Origin: Erythrobacter sp. HKB08
Lineage (GTDB): Bacteria; Pseudomonadota; Alphaproteobacteria; Sphingomonadales; Sphingomonadaceae
Length of the DNA stretch: 64,000 nt
Direction: 5' to 3'
Assembly (NCBI RefSeq): GCF_004114695.1
Contig: NZ_CP035310.1
Span: forward strand, 682,001 to 746,000
Shown: piece after piece, positions 27,215-34,830 of the stretch
How the letters are laid out: each line of letters opens with the position of its first letter
How positions within the stretch are numbered: position 1 is the first letter of the stretch
Position numbers and translations under genes: made by a program
The notes under the pieces: generated by a model
Seen by the model: the letters and a program-made list of their open reading frames with translations, nothing else
Database searches by the model: none
What the model was told of the DNA's origin: nothing

Positions 27215-27754
27215 CTAGACGCGCTCGAGCACCCCGCAAGCGACACGTGAACCCGCCGCACCGGACGGATTGGTCCGATAGTCGTCCGCGCCTGCGTGGA
27301 TGACTACGGCCGTGCCGTCATCGTCGAACAACCATTCCTCGAGCTGAGCCCGGTCGCCATCGAGCTCTACGGTCAAAGTGGCGGTTCCGTTCTCGTTGAC
27401 GTCCAGGTTCGGCAAGTCGCCGAGATGCGATCCGCCGTCCGAGAGCGTGCCATGATCATTGCCGAGCGGATTGAGGTGACCGCCAGCGGAGGTGAAATCC
27501 GGGCGGCGGCATTCGCCGGTCTCGTGGAGGTGAAAGCCGTGCGCTCCCGGAGTGAGGCCGGTAGCTACGATCGAGAGCTGCAGACCGTTGCCGTCTGCCA
27601 GAAGCTGGGCGGTGCCGACCGGAATGCCGTTGGAAAGCGTGACTCTTGCAGAAGCGACGCGGTCGGTCGGTATGTCGCCGATTGTCGAGCAGGCTGCGAG
27701 AACGGTTGCAGCGGCAGTCAGGCCAAGCGCAGCTAAAATGGTCTTGAAGGTCAT
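27215..27754 (-). CDS. sodC: Cu/Zn superoxide dismutase, lipoprotein
   Basis: A 179-residue periplasmic superoxide dismutase. A signal peptide with lipobox LAAC (about residues 17-20) suggests lipid anchoring. Copper and zinc ligands appear in HGFHLHETGEC, AGGHLNP, NDHGTLSDGG and VVIHAGADDY, and the structural disulfide cysteines are present (GEC and VACGVL). The ATG at 27754 is chosen because it starts the signal peptide; the longer frame begins inside the upstream terminator. It is separated from ompA by a terminator, so it has its own promoter. Confidence 0.93.
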   Translation of the reverse strand: MTFKTILAALGLTAAATVLAACSTIGDIPTDRVASARVTLSNGIPVGTAQLLADGNGLQLSIVATGLTPGAHGFHLHETGECRRPDFTSAGGHLNPLGNDHGTLSDGGSHLGDLPNLDVNENGTATLTVELDGDRAQLEEWLFDDDGTAVVIHAGADDYRTNPSGAAGSRVACGVLERV

Positions 27755-27792
27755 GGCAGTCCCCTTTGATTGCGGTTTTCCCTGACCCAACG

Positions 27793-27819
27793 AAAAAGGG
27801 GCCGGATTGCTCCGGCCCC
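27793..27819 (-). terminator. Rho-independent terminator of the ompA-like gene
   Basis: Read on the minus strand: a 9-bp perfect stem GGGGCCGGA / TCCGGCCCC with a GCAA loop, followed by five T residues. It lies just after the OmpA-like gene stop. Confidence 0.9.
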
Positions 27820-27846
27820 TCTTCATCTTTTCCGCTGTGCGGAAGC

Positions 27847-29049
27847 TTACATGCCCGAACCCGGACCGTAAGTGATTTCCACGCGGCGGTTCTGAAGTTC
27901 GCGAACGCCGTCGGCGGTCGGAACACGAAGCTGCGTTTCACCGAATGCTTCGCTCGAGATGCGAGCATCGGGGATGCCGCGGCTCGTGAGGTAAGCACGG
28001 ACCGAAGCGTTACGACGCTGCGAGAGGCCTTCGTTGTAGACCTTGGTACCCGAGGTATCGGTGTGACCGGCCAGCATGACTGCAGCGGTGCCGCAGTTCG
28101 AGTAGGCCGAAACAGCGTTGTTCAGGATGGTAGCCGCTTCAGGCGTGATGTCCGACTTGTCCCATTCGAAGAAGACAATGTACGGGCCCTGCTTGCAGAC
28201 TGCCGGTTCTGGACGTGCCGGGCAGGTAGCCGTTGCCGGGATCACCGAGCCGTTCCAGCAGGTCTGGGTCGGCGGCGGCGGCGGGGTCGGACGTGCCGGG
28301 CACGCTTCCGTCACCGGGATCACCGAACCGTCCCAGCAGGTCTGGGTAGCGATTTCAGCCGGACCACCGAAGTTGTAGGTCAGCGTACCGAGGATCGAGT
28401 GGGTACGAAGCGTACCTTCGTTGTCACGACCGAGGGTGTCGACCAGTTCGACGTTCTCGGCAGTGAACATGCGGTAGCGAAGACCAACGTCCCAGCTGTC
28501 GCTCAGCGGAGCGCGGACACCGGCGAGGAGCTGCCAAGCAAGGCCGCTGCTCGAGTCGTCGAAGACGCCCGGGGTGCGCGGGTTGGCGCTGGCGTGAACG
28601 TCGGTGCGTGCAACACCGATACCACCGCCGGCGAAAGCCTGCAGGCCGTCGTCCGGACCGAAGTCGAACAGGCCGTTGACCATGAAGCTCAGCGAGTTGA
28701 CGTCGCCGGCAGCCGGGTAAACACCAGCCGGCGTAACGCCGATGGAGTTGCCGTCGATACGCGGGAGACCCGCGGAGTCAGCCGAAAGGTTGTCGATGTC
28801 GCCTTCGCGGAAGCTGGCTTCAGCTTCGAGGCGGAATGCGCCGAAGTCGTAGCCGACGACGCCGCCGAAATCATAACCTTCCTGAGTGTCGGTCGTGACG
28901 GTGCCAGCACCGTCGTTGACGTCGAACTCGGTATCCTGGACGATCATCGGACCGCCCTGAACTTCGACGTACCACTGACCGTCACGGGCGAGAGCAGGCG
29001 AAGCAAGGGCCGTCGAGGCCATCGCCATGCCAATGACGAGTTTCCGCAT
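27847..29049 (-). CDS. OmpA-family outer-membrane protein
   Basis: A 400-residue protein. A signal peptide (residues 1 to about 21, ending ALAR) is followed by a predicted 8-stranded barrel (about 25-220), a Pro-rich cysteine-containing linker and a C-terminal OmpA peptidoglycan-binding domain (about 285-395). The binding Asp and Arg are visible in AGHTDTSGTKVYNEGLSQRR. The linker holds two near-identical 26-residue repeats, TCWDGSVIP and TCWNGSVIP each ending CPARP, encoded by a DNA repeat at 28211-28347. It is monocistronic, with a strong terminator and an AAGGGG Shine-Dalgarno. It likely tethers the outer membrane to the cell wall. Confidence 0.93.
   Translation of the reverse strand: MRKLVIGMAMASTALASPALARDGQWYVEVQGGPMIVQDTEFDVNDGAGTVTTDTQEGYDFGGVVGYDFGAFRLEAEASFREGDIDNLSADSAGLPRIDGNSIGVTPAGVYPAAGDVNSLSFMVNGLFDFGPDDGLQAFAGGGIGVARTDVHASANPRTPGVFDDSSSGLAWQLLAGVRAPLSDSWDVGLRYRMFTAENVELVDTLGRDNEGTLRTHSILGTLTYNFGGPAEIATQTCWDGSVIPVTEACPARPTPPPPPTQTCWNGSVIPATATCPARPEPAVCKQGPYIVFFEWDKSDITPEAATILNNAVSAYSNCGTAAVMLAGHTDTSGTKVYNEGLSQRRNASVRAYLTSRGIPDARISSEAFGETQLRVPTADGVRELQNRRVEITYGPGSGM
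28211..28347. repeat. Two-copy 78-bp-period repeat inside the ompA-like gene
   Basis: Copies at 28211-28269 and 28289-28347, 59 bp each, nearly identical and separated by a GGC-rich spacer coding for a proline run. They encode the duplicated cysteine-containing linker. Confidence 0.85.
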
Positions 29050-29237
29050 TATATAATTCCCCTTTTTAGCGAAATTGAGCCACCGATTGGCTGTTTTCTA
29101 ACTTTTCCCTCCGAGAGAGGCAAGCGATCAATCCTGTCAAACTGTTGCAAGAATGTCGCTCTTCGCCTTCACCTCCGAAAAAATCGACTGAATCCCTCGT
29201 GGAGTAGCCAAGCAACGTCACTGGCACCGAATTGTTC

Positions 29238-29699
29238 CTATTCTGTTACGGAAAGGATTCCAGACACTTCCAAGGCTTCGACCAGGGCGGTGAATGCGGC
29301 GCGGAGTTCTTCGTCGACTACTGTGCCGCCGCTCGGCTGCTCCGGGCTTGCCGCGCGCCTCCAACCGTCGCGAAACAGCAGGAACTGCGAAGTCGACCGA
29401 TCGAACAGTTTCATGCCCGGTGTCGGCGCAATGAAGTGCCAGGCGCCTGCCTGCCATCCTGCAAGCGCGCCCGCGCGCCCGAACCAGTCCTCCGAAGGGT
29501 TTTCACCGATGAGCCAAAACTCGCCGTCTTCAGGCGCCGCAGGCGGCGTGTCCGCCTCTCCGAGGACTGCGGCGTGATGGAGAAAATCGGCGAGGCAGAG
29601 CGCCTGGTTGAGGAAGAATTCCTTCTGGGCTTGGCCGGGAAAAAGCAGGGGCAGGCCGAATCGGGCGGTCCGGTCGGGAAACGGTGAGGCGAAAGTCAT
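29238..29699 (-). CDS. DUF2793-family phage/GTA-associated protein
   Basis: A 153-residue protein whose N-terminus has the DUF2793 signature LPLLFPGQAQKEFFLNQALCLAD, followed by an EFWLIG strand and GAWHFIAPTPGM. DUF2793 proteins usually sit just downstream of the large tail-tip protein of alphaproteobacterial gene-transfer agents or related prophages. Here it follows, 40 bp downstream on the same strand, a fragment resembling the C-terminus of that protein, which supports the origin. The rest of such a cluster is absent. Expression and function are doubtful. Confidence 0.8.
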   Translation of the reverse strand: MTFASPFPDRTARFGLPLLFPGQAQKEFFLNQALCLADFLHHAAVLGEADTPPAAPEDGEFWLIGENPSEDWFGRAGALAGWQAGAWHFIAPTPGMKLFDRSTSQFLLFRDGWRRAASPEQPSGGTVVDEELRAAFTALVEALEVSGILSVTE

Positions 29700-29738
29700 G
29701 ATTCACTCCAGTATTTGCGCATTAGTATCCGCTGTTCT

Positions 29739-30179
29739 TCAAGCGAGGTTCGTGAGGAAGAGTGCTGCCGACCGGTCCGAGAGGCCGAGCTGGCGGACCC
29801 AGACGGGCTGATTTGCGTATTGGGCGATCGTCGGGGCCGGGAGCACGAAGGCGGGTTGCGAGGTCTCGAACCTGGCGGACGGTGAGTCTTCCGGTCCGAC
29901 GCCGACCTCGTATCGTTCGAATTCCTCGTTGAGGCGCACCTCCAGGTCCCGGTCCCAAAGCCAGGCACCGCGCGCGCGCCGCGTCCAACCGAGATGGAGA
30001 TCGCCATTGTCAGCGAGGGTCGAAGAACCGTGCACCGGCATGAGCGGGCGCCGGGTCAGGCCCGGGTTGGCAATCTCGGCAAAGGCAGGCTCGTCATCGC
30101 CTCGCCCGATTGCTGCAAGCCTGTCGACCGAGGCGCTACCTGACGTATCGTCCCCGACAGATGTCAGTCCGCTTTGCAT
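29739..30179 (-). CDS. Probable C-terminal remnant of GTA/phage tail-tip (host-specificity) protein
   Basis: A 146-residue frame with no full-length family match that I recognise, but its core (RPLMPVHGS, GDLHLGWTRRARGAW, then EEFERYEVGVG and a final VWVRQLGLS) matches the extreme C-terminus of the roughly 1200-residue gp15/megatron protein of Rhodobacter-type gene-transfer agents. The frame stays open about 26 codons upstream of this ATG to a stop at 30258-30260, and that part also reads as plausible coding sequence. Beyond it lies an unrelated plus-strand gene. I infer a large deletion that removed the rest of the cluster. An AT-rich patch (about 30177-30190) marks the boundary. Confidence 0.65.
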   Translation of the reverse strand: MQSGLTSVGDDTSGSASVDRLAAIGRGDDEPAFAEIANPGLTRRPLMPVHGSSTLADNGDLHLGWTRRARGAWLWDRDLEVRLNEEFERYEVGVGPEDSPSARFETSQPAFVLPAPTIAQYANQPVWVRQLGLSDRSAALFLTNLA

Positions 30180-30355
30180 ATATAATATGTCTGTTCCCGC
30201 AGCGTGACCTGCGAGCGCGGCCGGTTCGGTCCCGCCCCTTCCGCGCGCGTCACGATGTCAAGGTAAAAGTGCCAAATAGGTTAGACACTATCCGGTTGCG
30301 TGCCATCGCCGGGTGCCGTAATCGGCGCGAAACGGCCAAGGGATCGCCTTTTCTC

Positions 30356-31012
30356 ATGATCATGAAACCGCTTCGCGGCCTGTACGACTGGACGATGGAC
30401 AAGGCCGCGCACCCCAAGGCCGTGTGGTGGCTCGCGCTGTTCAGCTTCGTCGAGGCGAGCTTCTTCCCGATCCCGCCGCACCCGCTGCTCGGGCTGATGT
30501 GCCTGGCAGAACCGAAGAAGGCGATCCGCTTCGCTGCGGTCGCGACCGGTTTCTCGGTGCTCGGCGGGTTGTTCGGTTACCTGATCGGCTGGGGGCTCTA
30601 CGACCTTGTCGGCGAACAGCTGCTCTCCGCGCTCGGGCTCTCGGAAGAGTTCCCGCAGGCCGCCTGCTACCTGCGCGAATACGACTGGGAGGCGATCGTC
30701 ATCGCCGGCGCGACGCCCCTTCCGTTCAAGCTGCTGACGATCACGGCGGGCTTCATCTCGATGAACCTCGTGACCTTCATCCTTGCCAGCATCGCCGGCC
30801 GCGCGATGATCTTCATGACGGTGGGCATCCTGTTCCGCCTGTTCGGGGCGCCGATCAAGCGCGTGATCGACGAATATCTCGGCACGGTAACGACCGTCTT
30901 CGTCCTGCTCGTGGTCGGCGGCTTTATCGCCATCGGCCAGCTCGGCGGGGACGAGGGCGATGCGAACGACCCCTGCGCCAACGTCACCTCGATCGAAGCC
31001 GCCTCAGCCTAA
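30356..31012 (+). CDS. YqaA-family (DedA/SNARE-associated-like) inner-membrane protein
   Basis: A 218-residue membrane protein with about five hydrophobic segments and the family motif FSFVEASFFPIPPHPLLG. The segments GATPLPFKLLTITAGFISM and ASIAGRAMIFM match the YqaA branch of VTT-domain proteins, which in other bacteria relate to lipid scrambling or envelope homeostasis. Starts at 30356 or 30362 differ by two residues. It converges with the Crp-like regulator, overlapping its end by 9 bp. Confidence 0.88.
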   Translation: MIMKPLRGLYDWTMDKAAHPKAVWWLALFSFVEASFFPIPPHPLLGLMCLAEPKKAIRFAAVATGFSVLGGLFGYLIGWGLYDLVGEQLLSALGLSEEFPQAACYLREYDWEAIVIAGATPLPFKLLTITAGFISMNLVTFILASIAGRAMIFMTVGILFRLFGAPIKRVIDEYLGTVTTVFVLLVVGGFIAIGQLGGDEGDANDPCANVTSIEAASA

Positions 31013-31684
31013 AGCCGCGAGCCGCAAGGCTTCGGCATCGCGCACGGTAATCGCGCCGTAGCTGCGCTCGATCAGGCCTTCCTTCTCGAGTTCGCGCAGG
31101 CAGGCATTGGCGGTCGCCCGGCTGAGGCCGAGAAAATCGCCCAGCTCATGCTGCGTAATCGCGACCTGGCGCGGTTCCTCGGAAATGCCCGCGAGGTTGC
31201 CGAGTAGCCCCGCGACCCGCGCGCGGCTCGTCCCGCGGCGCATCCCGCCGATCACGTCGAGCAATTCCTGCTGCTGCTGCGACAGCGCGCCAAGCATCGC
31301 CCGCATCGCATCGGGCCGCGCGGCGATTGCCGCCTCGAAACGCGGCGCGGTCAGCAGCCGTGCAGTGCTCGCCCCGCGCGAAATCGCGTCGACCACGCGC
31401 GGCCGCTTGGAGAACATCGCCAGCTCGCCGTAGGAATCGCCCGGGCCGAGCAAAGCGACCCCGCGAAACTCGCCATTCGCGAGGAACTGCCCGACCGACA
31501 CCGAGCCGCTCTCGATCAGCCAGAAACCCTCCGCCTCGTCGCCCCGCTGCTGGATGAGTTGCCCGTCGGAAAAGGATCGCAACGGGGCATCGGCCCGCAG
31601 CGCCTCCTGCAGGTCCTCGGGCAAGACCGAGAACAGCATCGGCGCCAACAGCGAGCGCGAGGGAGATTGTAAACTATTCGACAT
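31004..31684 (-). CDS. Crp/Fnr-family transcriptional regulator
   Basis: A 226-residue regulator. The N-terminal cyclic-nucleotide-binding fold (about residues 15-125) contains GPGDSYGELAMFSKRPR, which resembles the Crp phosphate-binding cassette. The C-terminal winged helix reads LGLSRATANACLRELEKEGL. I see no N-terminal cysteine cluster, so an Fnr-type Fe-S sensor is unlikely; the ligand is unknown. It is divergent from the hydroxylase gene at 31736, a likely target. A palindrome TCGACA-N8-TGTCGA overlaps its start codon and could be autoregulatory. Confidence 0.9.
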   Translation of the reverse strand: MSNSLQSPSRSLLAPMLFSVLPEDLQEALRADAPLRSFSDGQLIQQRGDEAEGFWLIESGSVSVGQFLANGEFRGVALLGPGDSYGELAMFSKRPRVVDAISRGASTARLLTAPRFEAAIAARPDAMRAMLGALSQQQQELLDVIGGMRRGTSRARVAGLLGNLAGISEEPRQVAITQHELGDFLGLSRATANACLRELEKEGLIERSYGAITVRDAEALRLAALG

Positions 31685-31697
31685 TCTTCGCTGTCGA
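31678..31697. promoter_or_regulatory. Palindrome overlapping the start of the Crp-like gene
   Basis: TCGACA, eight bases, TGTCGA in the 51-bp divergent intergenic region. It has the geometry of a Crp/Fnr-family operator but not the canonical TGTGA or TTGAT arms. It could control both divergent genes. Confidence 0.35.
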
Positions 31698-31735
31698 TAG
31701 GCGCTATTCCGCCTCCACTCAAGGAGGACCCAGCC

Positions 31736-32581
31736 ATGCCCACTTCGACCATTGCGATCCTGGCGATCTATCTCGGCTTCGCGCTGCTCGAACTGTGGCG
31801 CTCTAACCTCTTTTCCAAGGCAGAGCAGACGCGCGACGACGGGATCGTCGAAATCGTCAGCACGGTCATGCTGCTTGGCGTGACGCAGCCTGCGGTGCTG
31901 TTCACCTCCGCCGCCATCGCCGGATGGATCGCGCCCGAATATGCCGGCGCGCTGGCGGGCATCAACATCTTCGCCGCGATCGCGCTGTTCCTGATCCTCG
32001 ACGACATGATGCAGTACTGGTGGCACCGCGCGAGCCATTCGACGCCGTGGCTCTACAACCTCCACCGTGCGCATCACAACGCGCGCTACATGAGCATCCG
32101 CCTCGTGTACCGCAACAACGTGATCTATTACGCGATGATGCCGGGCATCTGGCTCTCGGGCGTGCTGATCTATCTCGGCCTCGGCTGGGTATATGCGGGC
32201 TACATCGTCGTGAAGCTGCTGGTCATCACCGGCGCGCATTCCGACGTCGCCTGGGACAAGCCGCTCTACAAGATCAAATGGCTCTCGCCGGTCATGTGGG
32301 TGGTCGAGCGCACGATCTCGACCCCGGCGACGCACCATGCGCACCATGGTCGCCATGCCGACGACCCGGGAACCCATTACAAGGGCAATTACGGAAACCT
32401 GCTGTTCTTCTGGGACGTGCTGTTCGGCACGGCCAAGATCACGCGCACCTTCCCGCAAAGCTACGGGGTGGAGAACCTGCCCGAGGCGAAACTCGGCCAG
32501 CAGCTGCTGTGGCCGATCTTTCCCGAGAACAAGGACATGCCCGAACCTGTTGGAGAGGAGGCGGTCCCCAAGACCGCCTGA
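31736..32581 (+). CDS. Sterol desaturase/fatty-acid hydroxylase family membrane protein
   Basis: A 281-residue membrane di-iron hydroxylase. Histidine boxes HRASH, HRAHHNARYM and HHAHHG are seen in order after N-terminal hydrophobic helices. It belongs to the same superfamily as the protein at 15899-16849 but shares little outside the boxes. The substrate may be a lipid or sterol-like compound. A strong AGGAGG Shine-Dalgarno precedes the ATG. It is divergent from a Crp-like regulator across a shared 51-bp region that contains a palindrome, so regulation by that protein is plausible (inference). A hairpin terminator follows. Confidence 0.9.
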   Translation: MPTSTIAILAIYLGFALLELWRSNLFSKAEQTRDDGIVEIVSTVMLLGVTQPAVLFTSAAIAGWIAPEYAGALAGINIFAAIALFLILDDMMQYWWHRASHSTPWLYNLHRAHHNARYMSIRLVYRNNVIYYAMMPGIWLSGVLIYLGLGWVYAGYIVVKLLVITGAHSDVAWDKPLYKIKWLSPVMWVVERTISTPATHHAHHGRHADDPGTHYKGNYGNLLFFWDVLFGTAKITRTFPQSYGVENLPEAKLGQQLLWPIFPENKDMPEPVGEEAVPKTA

Positions 32582-32611
32582 CGCCCGCAACGCACCCTCG
32601 CGAGTGCGGGC

Positions 32612-32647
32612 TGCGGCCGGGGGAGGGAGAGGCCCCCGGCCGCATTT
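32612..32647 (+). terminator. Hairpin terminator after the hydroxylase gene
   Basis: A perfect 12-bp stem TGCGGCCGGGGG / CCCCCGGCCGCA with a 9-base loop and a short TTT tail, 31 bp after the stop. Confidence 0.75.
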
Positions 32648-32656
32648 GATTCCGGG

Positions 32657-33088
32657 CTAGCCCTCGAACTTGGTGTCGAGGGTGATCTCGCAGTTCAGCA
32701 GCTTGGAAATCGGGCAATTGGCCTTGGCATCGGCAGCGAGTTCCTCGAACTTCGCCTGCTCGAGCCCCGGCACCTTGCCCTTGGTCGACAGTGCGGACTT
32801 GGTGACGGTGAAACCGTCGTCGCCGCGCTCGAGCGTGACCTCGGCCGCCGTCACCACCGTGCCGTCCTCGAAGCCCGCCTCGGCGAGCTTGAACGACAGC
32901 GCCATGGTGAAGCAGCTGGCATGCGCGGCCGCGATCAGTTCTTCCGGATTGGTCCCCGGCTCGTCCTCGAACCGCGTCTGGAAACCATAGGGCTGGGCGG
33001 CCAGGGCTCCCGAGCCGGTCGAAACGTGACCATGACCCGACTTGCCGAGGCCTTCGTAAGTTGCGCTACCCGTGTTGACTGTTTTCAT
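32657..33088 (-). CDS. osmC: OsmC-family peroxiredoxin
   Basis: A 143-residue thiol peroxidase that detoxifies organic hydroperoxides. The two catalytic cysteines are in AAHASCFTMALSFKLAEAG and KANCPISKLLNC. The N-terminal TGSATYEGLGKSGHGHV is typical of OsmC rather than Ohr. The ATG at 33088 gives the usual family length; the longer open frame is a shadow of spt. The 95-bp gap to spt suggests its own promoter, but both face the same way. Confidence 0.92.
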   Translation of the reverse strand: MKTVNTGSATYEGLGKSGHGHVSTGSGALAAQPYGFQTRFEDEPGTNPEELIAAAHASCFTMALSFKLAEAGFEDGTVVTAAEVTLERGDDGFTVTKSALSTKGKVPGLEQAKFEELAADAKANCPISKLLNCEITLDTKFEG

Positions 33089-33183
33089 CGTGTGTTCCTT
33101 CCACACGATGAGACGGTCCCGCGGCCAGCCGGTTCCGAAATTGCGTTGCTTCGGCAGGGACGCATCCGCGCCCCGCTTGGCTG

Positions 33184-34437
33184 TCAGTCGATAATCCCGA
33201 TCGCCTTGCCGGCGCGTTCGAACATGCCGAGGATCGTGTCGACTTCCTCGTCCGAATGTTCGGCGCAGAGCGAGCAGCGCAGCAGTGTCATGTTGGCGGG
33301 CGTTGCCGGCGGGCGCGCGAGGTTCACGTAGAGCCCTTCCTTGAGCAGCGCTTCCCACATTGCCGCGCCCTTCTGCAGGTCGGGCATGATGACCGCGATG
33401 ATCGCGCTCTGCGGCTCGTCGGTGCAGAGCTCGAAGCCCAGTGCCTTGAGGCCGCCGTGCAGTCGCTTGGAATTCTCCCACAGGTGCGCGCGCTTGTTAT
33501 GGCCGTGCATCAGCTTGCGGATCGAGGTCGCGGCGGTCGCGACCACGCTCGGCGGGAGCGAGGCGGTAAAGACGTAGGGACGGCAGACGAGGCGCATGAT
33601 TTCGAACTTGGGGTGGTTCGAAACGCAGAAGCCGCCGACGGTGCCGACGCTCTTGGAGAAAGTGCCGATGATGAAATCGACATCGTCGATCACGCCGGCT
33701 TCCTCGACCACGCCGCGGCCGTTCTCGCCGATGAAGCCCATCGAATGCGCTTCGTCGACCAGCACCATCGCGCCGTATTTCTTGGCGATGGCGACCATTT
33801 CCTTGAGCGGCGCTACGTCGCCCAGCATCGAGTAGACGCCTTCGAGCACGACGAGCTTTCCGGCATCTTCCGGAATGCGGCGCAGGCGCTTTTCCATCGC
33901 CTCGATGTCGTTGTGGCGGAAGGGCACGATTTCCGCATCGCCCATCTTGCAGCCGTCGTAGATCGAGGCGTGGCTGTCGATGTCGAGGACGATGTAGTCG
34001 CCCTTGCCCGCGATGGTGCTGATGATCCCGAGATTGGCCTGGTAGCCGGTCGAGAAGACCATCGCGTGGTCCATGTCGTAGAATTCCTTGAGCGCTTCCT
34101 CGCACTCGCGGTGGCCCTGGTAGGTGCCATTGAGGACACGGCTGCCGGTCGTGCCCGTGCCGAAATCGGCCAGCGCCTGCTTGCCCGCATCGACCACGTC
34201 CGGGTCGAAGGTCATGCCCATGTAGTTGTAGGTGCCGAGCAGGATCGTGTCGCGCCCGTTGCAGATGGCGCGGGTCGGCGAGAGCACCTTTTCCATCACG
34301 AGGTTGAACGGATCCTCCACCCCGCTCGCGAGCAGCCCTTCGCGCATGGCGATGAGGTCGTCGAATTTGGAGAACAGGTCCTTCGAGTGGCCTTCCAGCT
34401 CCTGCGGCTGGTCCGGCTGGCTGATGCCTTCGCTCAT
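33184..34437 (-). CDS. spt: Serine palmitoyltransferase
   Basis: A 417-residue PLP-dependent alpha-oxoamine synthase that condenses serine with palmitoyl-CoA or acyl-ACP to start sphingolipid synthesis. Visible motifs are VDEAHSMGF, the Schiff-base lysine in GTFSKSVGTVGGF and TTGSRVLNGTYQGH. It resembles the soluble Sphingomonas enzyme. The start codon abuts the stop of an acyl carrier protein gene with no gap, and this pairing favours SPT over the related KBL, BioF and HemA enzymes. Sphingomonads use glycosphingolipids in place of typical LPS. Confidence 0.93.
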   Translation of the reverse strand: MSEGISQPDQPQELEGHSKDLFSKFDDLIAMREGLLASGVEDPFNLVMEKVLSPTRAICNGRDTILLGTYNYMGMTFDPDVVDAGKQALADFGTGTTGSRVLNGTYQGHRECEEALKEFYDMDHAMVFSTGYQANLGIISTIAGKGDYIVLDIDSHASIYDGCKMGDAEIVPFRHNDIEAMEKRLRRIPEDAGKLVVLEGVYSMLGDVAPLKEMVAIAKKYGAMVLVDEAHSMGFIGENGRGVVEEAGVIDDVDFIIGTFSKSVGTVGGFCVSNHPKFEIMRLVCRPYVFTASLPPSVVATAATSIRKLMHGHNKRAHLWENSKRLHGGLKALGFELCTDEPQSAIIAVIMPDLQKGAAMWEALLKEGLYVNLARPPATPANMTLLRCSLCAEHSDEEVDTILGMFERAGKAIGIID

Positions 34438-34680
34438 TTAGCTGTCCTGTAGCTTGGTAACCGCGTCGACGAGCTGGCCGTAGGTCTCGATCTCGGCCTG
34501 CTGGTTCATGCTGATGATGATGTCGAACTCGTCCTCGATCGCCGCGACGAAGTCCATCACCGTCAGGCTGTCGAATTCGAGGTCGTTGGCGAAAGTCGTC
34601 TCGTCCTTGATCTCGACTTCCTTCTTGTTGAAGGGCTCGATCAGCGAACGGATCGTGGTGTCGACTTCGGCGCGGTCCAT
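34438..34680 (-). CDS. Acyl carrier protein (sphingolipid-associated)
   Basis: An 80-residue carrier protein. The phosphopantetheine attachment serine is Ser38 in LEFDSLTVMDF, and acidic helix II (VAAIEDEF) is conserved. It is not the fatty-acid housekeeping acpP: the sequence differs, and the gene is fused in an operon with spt, whose start directly follows its stop. It likely delivers the acyl chain to serine palmitoyltransferase, as proposed for the paired ACP in Caulobacter and Sphingomonas. Confidence 0.9.
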   Translation of the reverse strand: MDRAEVDTTIRSLIEPFNKKEVEIKDETTFANDLEFDSLTVMDFVAAIEDEFDIIISMNQQAEIETYGQLVDAVTKLQDS

Positions 34681-34830
34681 AGGTGCGGTTCCAGTTTGTT
34701 TGGGCGGCGGAGCGGTGCCCCGCATCAATGTCGGCGGCAAAGCGGGACTTGCCCCCGCTTGTCAAGCCGCAGCGGCAGTGGCAGGTTCCCGACGCGAGCC
34801 GAAGCGGCGGCGTGAAGCCGGGGGAAACAC

